This document shows, one piece after another, positions 57,810 to 64,000 of a DNA stretch of 64,000 nt. The stretch lies in the NCBI RefSeq assembly GCF_037038585.1, contig NC_092524.1:68720552-68784551 (forward strand), in the 5' to 3' direction. Source of the DNA: Patagioenas fasciata. Lineage: Eukaryota > Chordata > Aves > Columbiformes > Columbidae. The notes under the pieces are model-generated. The model made no database searches. It saw only the letters and a list, made by a program, of their open reading frames with translations, and was not told the origin of the DNA. Made by a program: the position numbers and the translations under genes. The first letter of the stretch is position 1, and the number at the start of each line of letters is the position of its first letter.

Positions 57810-58128
57810 ATATATACCTACTATGAAAGCATCCTCTTATGCCCTTAGGTGGATACAAGGAACAAGCAATAGGATGAGAGGAAATGGCTTCGAGATGTGC
57901 CAGGGGAGGTTGAGGTTGGATGTGGGGAACAATTTCTTCCCCAAGGGCTGTGGGGCATTGGAACAGGCTGCCCAGGGCAGTGCTGGAGTCACCATCCCTG
58001 GAGGGTTGGACAGACAGAGATGAGGTTCTCGGGACATGGGGCAGTGCCAGGGGTGGGTTATGGTTGGACTCGATGATCTCGAGGGTCTCTTCCAACCAAA
58101 ATGATCCTATGATTCTATCATTCTATAG
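57810..58128 (+). mobile_element. CR1 3' fragment with a shared non-CR1 5' flank (arm A of an inverted pair)
   Basis: CR1 begins at about 57866 (GGAACAAGCAATAGGATGAG) and ends GATCCTATGATTCTATCATT. The approximately 50 bases before it (TGAAAGCATCCTCTTATGCC...) are not usual CR1 text but recur, inverted, at 59300-59350. Confidence 0.88.
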
Positions 58129-59032
58129 ATTTGAAAATAAGGGGCTGTGTATTTCTGGCTTCATTCCACCAGTGAGCCACATCTCTGTTTGCTCAGTGAC
58201 CCAAGATGCAAAATCATCACATCTTAATATAGCAGAACATGGGCCTAGGGAATATACTTCTAACACTGTCATTTAATTTATTCACAACAGTCAGATTAAT
58301 AGATGAACACATGCCCAGCCCCGCCACTGTTCCAGTCCATCGATATTTCTCCATGCCTGCATCTGGACGTCTGACAGTTTGTTTACATGATCACCAAAAT
58401 GAAAAACTCAAATTATTTGGCGTAGCATCAAGAGCAGCCTCTATCTCAGCAGCCTGCAGTGGCAGCTCCCAGTGCATTTTAATAACCCATTAACGATGTG
58501 TGTGTGCTGTGTTGTTGTCAGCGGAAGCGCGCGAAAGGACGGGGTGACATCGAGTTATTGCGGGATATAAAAGGATTAATAATCTCTTTCCTGTGCGTCC
58601 TGCATGGTTAAGCTGCCTCCCAAGGTGTTTCACCCCTTTTGTCGCGCCGGTGGCAGAGCTGGGTGACAACACAGACCCGTCCCCCCTCTGGTGGGGTGGC
58701 AGAGCCGCGTTGTCCCTTCTCAGCTGGTCCTTCTCGCCTGAGGCTCATTAAAAAGGAAAAGGGTCACAGTCACTGCATGGTTTTCCTCCATCCTTCTGGA
58801 AGGTTCTTCTCCAGTGCTGGTTTGTATTGCCCACAAGCAAGCGGTGCAGGGTCTGTTTTGCAGCTGAAGCATGTGAGCCATCAGGTGGGTGTCACTGGGG
58901 CTCTGCTGATATTCGGGTTGGTTTTCCCCTGGGGCTCTGCAGGGCCTTTGTGCAGCCTCAGGAAGCAGCTTTGCTCCGAGCCCGCCCGTGTGCAGCCCTG
59001 GGGAGCCACGTGTTGCTGTGGCTGTGTGTCCT
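58129..59032. other. Unassigned stretch between inverted CR1 arms
   Basis: No gene or repeat recognised; moderately AT-rich at 58180-58480. Confidence 0.3.
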
Positions 59033-59365
59033 GATAGAATCGTACAACCATTTTGGTTGGAAAAGAGCTTTAGGATCTTTAACTCCTACTGCTAGCCCAG
59101 CACTGCCAAGTGCACCGCTATCCCATGTCCTGAGAACCTCATTTATGTGTCTGTCCAACCCTCCAGGGCTGGTGACTCCAGCACTGCCCTGGGCAGCCTG
59201 TTCCAATGCCCCACAGCCCTTTGGGGAAGAAATTGTTCCCCACATCCAACCTCAACCTCCCCTGGCGCAACTTGAGGCCATTTCCTCTGCTCCTGGTGCT
59301 TGTTCCTTGTATCCACCTAAAGGCATAAGAGGATGCTTTCACAGCAGGGCAATATATATGACACA
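59033..59365 (-). mobile_element. CR1 3' fragment with the same non-CR1 flank (arm B of an inverted pair)
   Basis: Left edge TGATAGAATCGTACAACCAT is the tail complement. It runs to CTTGTTCCTTGTATCCACCT, then GGCATAAGAGGATGCTTTCA and an ATATATAT stretch. This is the complement of the 57810 flank. Confidence 0.88.
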
Positions 59366-59715
59366 GGGCTCACTGGCCAGTCTAACTGTTACCTGCTAGA
59401 AGCAATAGAGCAGGTTCACACAACATGAGTGAGAAACAGGTGTGTGCCCAGGGATGGACAATGCAGCAGACACCTGGCAGTGCTGTCAGGTGTTCAGGTG
59501 ACAGCCTACCTCTGCTTAGGGGCATCTGTCTGTCTGTCCACTCAGAAAACCTCCTCCAGATGCTCCTCCAGCCCTGGGCTGGGACCAGGTTTTGCCGGTA
59601 CCAAGTAAGGGAGAAGCTGTGAGGCAAGGCGGAGTTAATGGGAAGTGGTGCAGAGCATGGCCAGCTGGTGGGAAGATCTGCTCTTGGAAGCCTGGGTTGT
59701 TCCTTCCATCTGATG

Positions 59716-60162
59716 GGCTCCAGAGGAGCCACAAAATGATCCGAGGCTGGAACAGCTCTGCTGGGAGGACAGGCTGGGAGAGTTGGGGTGTTCAGCTGGA
59801 GAAGAGAAGCTCCAGGGAGACCTTAGTGTGGCCTTTCTGGGCTTAAAAGGGGACAATAAGAAAGATGGGGACAGACTTTTGAGCAGGGCCTGTTGTGATA
59901 GGACAGGGGTGATGGGTTTAAACTAAAGGAGGGAGATTCAGGCTGGACATGAGGAAGAAATTGTTGTCCCTGAGGGTGGTGAGAGCCTGGCCCAGGTTGG
60001 CCAGAGAGGTGGTGGCTGAACCATCCCTGGAGACATCCCAGGCCAGGCTGGACGGGGCTCTGAGCAACCTGAGCTGGTGAAGATGTCCCTGCTCATGGCA
60101 GGGGGGGCACTGGGGGAGCTGGGAAGGTCCCTTTAACTCAAACCATCCTGTGGTTCTATGGG
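59716..60162 (+). mobile_element. CR1 LINE 3' fragment
   Basis: GAGCCACAAAATGATCCGAG to AACTCAAACCATCCTGTGGT and TCTATG. Same subfamily as 9367 and 20607. Confidence 0.9.
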
Positions 60163-60865
60163 CAGGGATGGCAGAAATTCTCTAACAGCCAGATCAGAGA
60201 TCAGCAGATCTGGAGGACTGGATTTCAAACAGAAAGGCGTCGAAAGATCTCGGGATTTTATTTTAACATCCTAAAAGAGAAGATTTTACAATGCAAATAT
60301 TGCAGCTCTGTACCAGAGCCAGGGGCCTGTAACCAGCACATGGGGATATGGCACATCCAGTTTGCCCCAGGCTAAGGAGCTTCTAAAAAAAAAATCTTCT
60401 AAACCTTCATTTCTTTATGGCCACTCCAGTGAGTGCAAAGCCACAGCAAGAAAAGCGCCCGCCAGGACACAGGTAGCACGCAGGGACCGGGTACGTGACG
60501 AGACGGGGTGGTGAGGGCTGTGAGACATCAGCCCACCCGCCATCTGCGGGTAGGAGCCCAGCAGGAGAAGAGGCAGGAGGCTCGGGAGGAGCAGCTAAAA
60601 AGGGATTTGCGCGGTCTTCTATTTTAGCAAAGCTTTAGTCAGAGCAGCACGTATCCCCTGGGTATTTTTATCTGTTGCAGTTTGGGAGCGAATCTTTGGG
60701 TATCCGGCTGGCTTACACAACAGAGCCCATACAGACCTGGACTAACCAGCACCGTGATTGCCCCACCATCCCACGGCCCCTCCATGTCCCCTGGCTGCCC
60801 TGCTGTCCCCTGTGTCCCCACACAATAACGGGGGGGGGGGGCTTGGCAAGACTTTGTGGGGGAAC
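60163..60865. other. Unassigned stretch with an 11-base G run
   Basis: No gene recognised. A poly(G) run lies at about 60831-60841. Confidence 0.3.
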
Positions 60866-61255
60866 TATAGAATCATTTTGGTTGGAAAAGACCCTCACAA
60901 TCACCAAATCCAACCACTCCCCCATCCCTGGCACTACCAAATGTCCCTGTCCTACCTCTGGCTGTCCAACCCTCCAGGGATGGTGACTCCAGCACTGCCC
61001 TGGGCAGCCTGTTCCAATGCCCCACAGCCCTTTGGGGAAGAAATTGTTCCCCACATCCAACCTCAACCTCCCCTGGTGCAACTTGAGGCCGTTTCCTCTG
61101 CTCCTGGCGCTTGTTCCTGGGGAGCAGAGCCCGACCCCCCTGGCTCCAAGCTCCTTTCAGGCAGTTCAGAGATCAGAAGGTCTCCCCTCAGCTCCTGTTC
61201 TCCAGCTGAACCCCCCAGGTCCCTCAGCCGCTCCCATCACACTTGTACTCCAGAC
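60866..61255 (-). mobile_element. CR1 LINE 3' fragment
   Basis: CTATAGAATCATTTTGGTTG at the left (tail complement), through AAGAAATTGTTCCCCACATC to CATCACACTTGTACTCCAGA. 5'-truncated near 61255. Confidence 0.92.
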
Positions 61256-61779
61256 CAAGAACATCCAGCCCGGCCGTGCCATCAGCAGCCAACACAGGCC
61301 TTTTCCATCAGTACCACTTGGAGATATTTAAATCCCGTGGGATCATCTTGGGAACATGCAGTCAAGACTCCCCATCACCCCATGTTGGTGCAGAGGCTCA
61401 GCAAAGCAGCAGCTGAACAGCTATAAATAGGGTGCTTGAGGAGCCTGTTTCCAACTGCAAACGGCAGAGCTGCAGGGACAGCTTTGCTTCACTCGAATGG
61501 TGCTAAATTTTCCTGAGCTCAATAGCAGAGAAGACAATGAAGATCTCAGACACTGGGATCCTATTCTCTGGTTGCCTTCGCCTCGGTAATTTTGTCTGCC
61601 CACCTACTCCTCCTCTCCAGCAAACCTCCACCCCCGGGTACAGATGGAGCTGCAGCAGCCACCAAAGAGGATCAGGAGAGAAGAAAGGGAGCTGGGGAGA
61701 CACTTCTGCCTTCAGCTGCACATCCCTGCTGGGCCTCATCCTTCTCTGATGGGAGCTGTTTGCACCGAGCCTTGCAGCA
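61256..61779. other. Unassigned stretch between CR1 elements
   Basis: No gene or repeat recognised. Confidence 0.3.
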
Positions 61780-62258
61780 CAGAATCATAGAATAGCTTGG
61801 GTTGGAAGGGACATTCAAAAGTCATCTGGTCCAAAATCATAGAATCATAGAAGCCCAAAACGTCAGGGGTTGAAGGGACTTGGAAAGCTCATCCAGTGCA
61901 ATCCCCCCGTGGAGCAGGAACACCCAGCTGAGGTTCCACAGGAAGGTGTCCAGGCGGGTTTGAATGTCTGCAGAGAAGGAGACTCCACAACCTCCCTGGG
62001 CAGCCTGGGCCAGGCTCTGACACCCTCACCAGGAACAAGTTTCTTCTCAAATTTAAGTGGAACCTCTTATGTTCCAGTTTAAACCCATTAGCCCTTGTCC
62101 TACTATTGTTTGTCACTGAGAAGAGCCTGGCTCCATCCTCCTGACACTCACCCTTTGTATATTTATAAACATTAATAAAGTCATCCCTCAGTCTCCTCTT
62201 CTCCAGACTAAAGAGACCCAGCTCTCTCAGTCTTTCCTCATAAGGAAGCTAAGATCTA
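61780..62258 (-). mobile_element. Two CR1 fragments in the same orientation, one placed at the tail of the other
   Basis: 61780-61837 is a short CR1 3' end (AGAATCATAGAATAGCTTGG, then GGTTGGAAGGGACATTCAAA). At 61838 a second tail (AATCATAGAATCATAGAAGC) begins a longer CR1 to about 62258 (CAGTCTTTCCTCATAAGGAA). The two belong to different subfamilies. Confidence 0.88.
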
Positions 62259-63570
62259 GTCCAGCATGACGGATGGATGATCACCTCATGGGGCCTTTCT
62301 ATTCCATCCCATTCCTTCCCCGGCCCTCACCACATCCCACCCGAGCCCACAGCCTCCATGGGGTCCTCAAGGAAACACCTCAATAGGGATCCAAGTCCCT
62401 GAGCCACCAGAGGAGGTCACTTGGAGAAGGGTGACTCTGTTCTCAACCCTGTACTTTTCCACTATGTGTTCACTGTTGACCACTGCAGGAGAAGCTCCTG
62501 GCCCGGGGTCCAGCACGTGTGGCCAGCCTTATCTTCTCAAACATCTGCAGCTTTCATTCAAGAGCATCCTTTCATGAAAGCTACTCCCTTGTGCGCTCTC
62601 AGCATAAGCAGACATTGCCTGGTTTTGATGTCCCTGGCAGACGGGATCATTTGATCTCCAGATTTCTCAGTGAAGTCAAGTCAGAGCCTGCAATTTCCTT
62701 TCAGATGCATTAAGTTCCTGCATAATTTTCAATTCACTCTCCTTTTGTGGGTAATGAATAGAGAAGGGTGTTCTCCATCAAAGGCGGTTTATTAAAATGC
62801 AAATAAACTTCAGACTGAAGGTCCATTAGAGCACTGAAAATCATGTGCATCAACAGAGAATATCAATTTTGGTCCCAAAAAGAACTGAGGAGCAGATTTT
62901 TTTGGGGGAGGGGAGCCAACATCATCCCCCATCACAAACACCACCCACCTCCTCCCACTGAAAGACCTTGATCGGTGGCTTCTGGCATCGCCCCAAACTC
63001 TGGGCAGCCAGAGCTGACATTTCCCATGCCACATCTCTTGGGAAAAGTTTGGTCAGACCAAGCCAGACACTTCTGAGGAAGAACTCAATGCTAAAATGTT
63101 ACGTGAATTACCAGGTTAATGAGGATTCAGCAGTAAAAACTGTCAGCGAAACTAAAATATTGCAAAGCACACAAGGACCTTCTCTTGAATGTCCCGGGAG
63201 ATTTGGGAGCCCCTGCCTGTGGGCTCTGAGCTGAGAAGAACTCCAGTCTGGGCTCGGCTTCTCATCATGCTTGACCACATCTGAACCACCGCTGGCCTGA
63301 TGGGCCGAGCAGGGACCTCTCAAGCCAAGCGAGGAGACCCCAAAATACCCCAGACGTCACCCAGTGTTTGGCTACAAAACATTCCCAAGGGCTGCAGGGG
63401 AGGGCCATGGAAGAGGACTCTCCGGACACTTAGCAATGGCACCAGCTTGTGCTGAGCATGGATGGTGTCTGGGAAGGTCTCCTGGAAGAGATGGTCTCAC
63501 CTGAATCTACCTGGGGTTCAGCACACGCCAAGTCCCATGGAGCCTGGAGCTGCTCCTTGGCGGGAGTGGG
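62259..63570. other. Unassigned stretch; AT-rich block at 62660-62860
   Basis: No gene seen. The block around 62700-62830 is repeat-free and has an octamer-like ATGCAAAT (62796-62803), so it is a possible regulatory element. Confidence 0.3.
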
Positions 63571-63680
63571 GATTTTGAACATTATGAAAGGTTCTTCACC
63601 CAGAGCGTGGTGGAGCACTGGAACAGCCTCCCCATGGGGGTGTCATGGAGACCGTGACCTGGGAGGGCGAGCTCTGCTCT
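63571..63680 (+). mobile_element. Old CR1 internal/3' piece
   Basis: GAAAGGTTCTTCACCCAGAG, then GTGGTGGAGCACTGGAACAG and CCTCCCCATGGGGGTGTCAT, typical of diverged CR1 copies. No tail seen. Confidence 0.75.
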
Positions 63681-64000
63681 TTGCTGGGATCCAGCGAGGT
63701 CCCTGCCCGCAGGGGACATCCCCAGCCCTGCTGGTCCCCAGGGAAGTGTGTCACTTGTTGGTTGATGTTCCTCTGGCCATCTGCAGCCGGGCAGAGCAGA
63801 GGCGTGACCAGAATCTGTCTGGGTTGCCATGGCAGCAGGGAAAAAAACACACAACGAAATAAAGGGGGGAAAAAAGAAAAACAAGTAATAGGTACAGGAA
63901 AAGGAATCTTCAACACAAATGAAAAGCCAACAGCATCTCAGGGCCAGCACAGACCTGGAGGAAGCTCCTGGGTCTCATGGGTCACCCTGGGACACCCTGG
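63681..64000. other. Unassigned right edge
   Basis: Contains an A-rich run near 63838-63890. No gene or repeat identified. Confidence 0.3.

Overview
This window is bird nuclear DNA. It is full of CR1 LINE fragments, many ending in the avian tail (copies of ATTCTRTG or its complement). It has avian-type solo LTRs, compact introns and GC-rich promoter islands, and no mammalian-type SINEs. The genes match the ARMH4-ACTR10 neighbourhood, which in human lies on chromosome 14q23 with the same head-to-head order (recalled, not searched).

Layout. Positions 1-8.4 kb hold the 5' part of ARMH4 on the minus strand: one large coding exon (1010-2384) and a GC-rich promoter with a likely untranslated first exon near 8.2 kb. 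The rest of that gene runs off the left edge. 8.4-19.7 kb is an intergenic stretch with several CR1 pieces, a long TTCTC/CCTCT satellite and some AT-rich, possibly conserved blocks. ACTR10 (plus strand) runs from 20266 to 30429 in 13 exons and encodes exactly 417 residues; intron 5 looks like a U12-type intron.

31.8-41.7 kb is a tandem duplication (period about 5.52 kb). It carries two intact, nearly identical 488-residue ITPRIP-family genes, each with a short 5' intron and a GC-rich promoter. Divergence between the copies is uneven: about 0.55% in the coding exon but about 3-4% on both sides, which suggests gene conversion over the genes. The units also carry LTRs, CR1 pieces and a block resembling avian CR1 ORF1. 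Between them lies a 28S rRNA fragment bounded by 32-bp direct repeats. A solo LTR with 4-bp target duplication, interrupted by a CR1, sits at 43264-44580.

From 44.6 kb to the right edge I see no recognisable gene: non-repetitive DNA to about 55.7 kb, then a dense run of CR1 fragments to about 62.3 kb, then more unassigned sequence.

The genes do not form a pathway. ACTR10 is a dynactin housekeeping subunit, ARMH4 a membrane protein linked to mTORC2 control, and the ITPRIP-like pair are membrane proteins with a Mab-21/cGAS-like fold. The most interesting parts are the young, converted ITPRIP-like pair and the 28S-derived insertion beside it.
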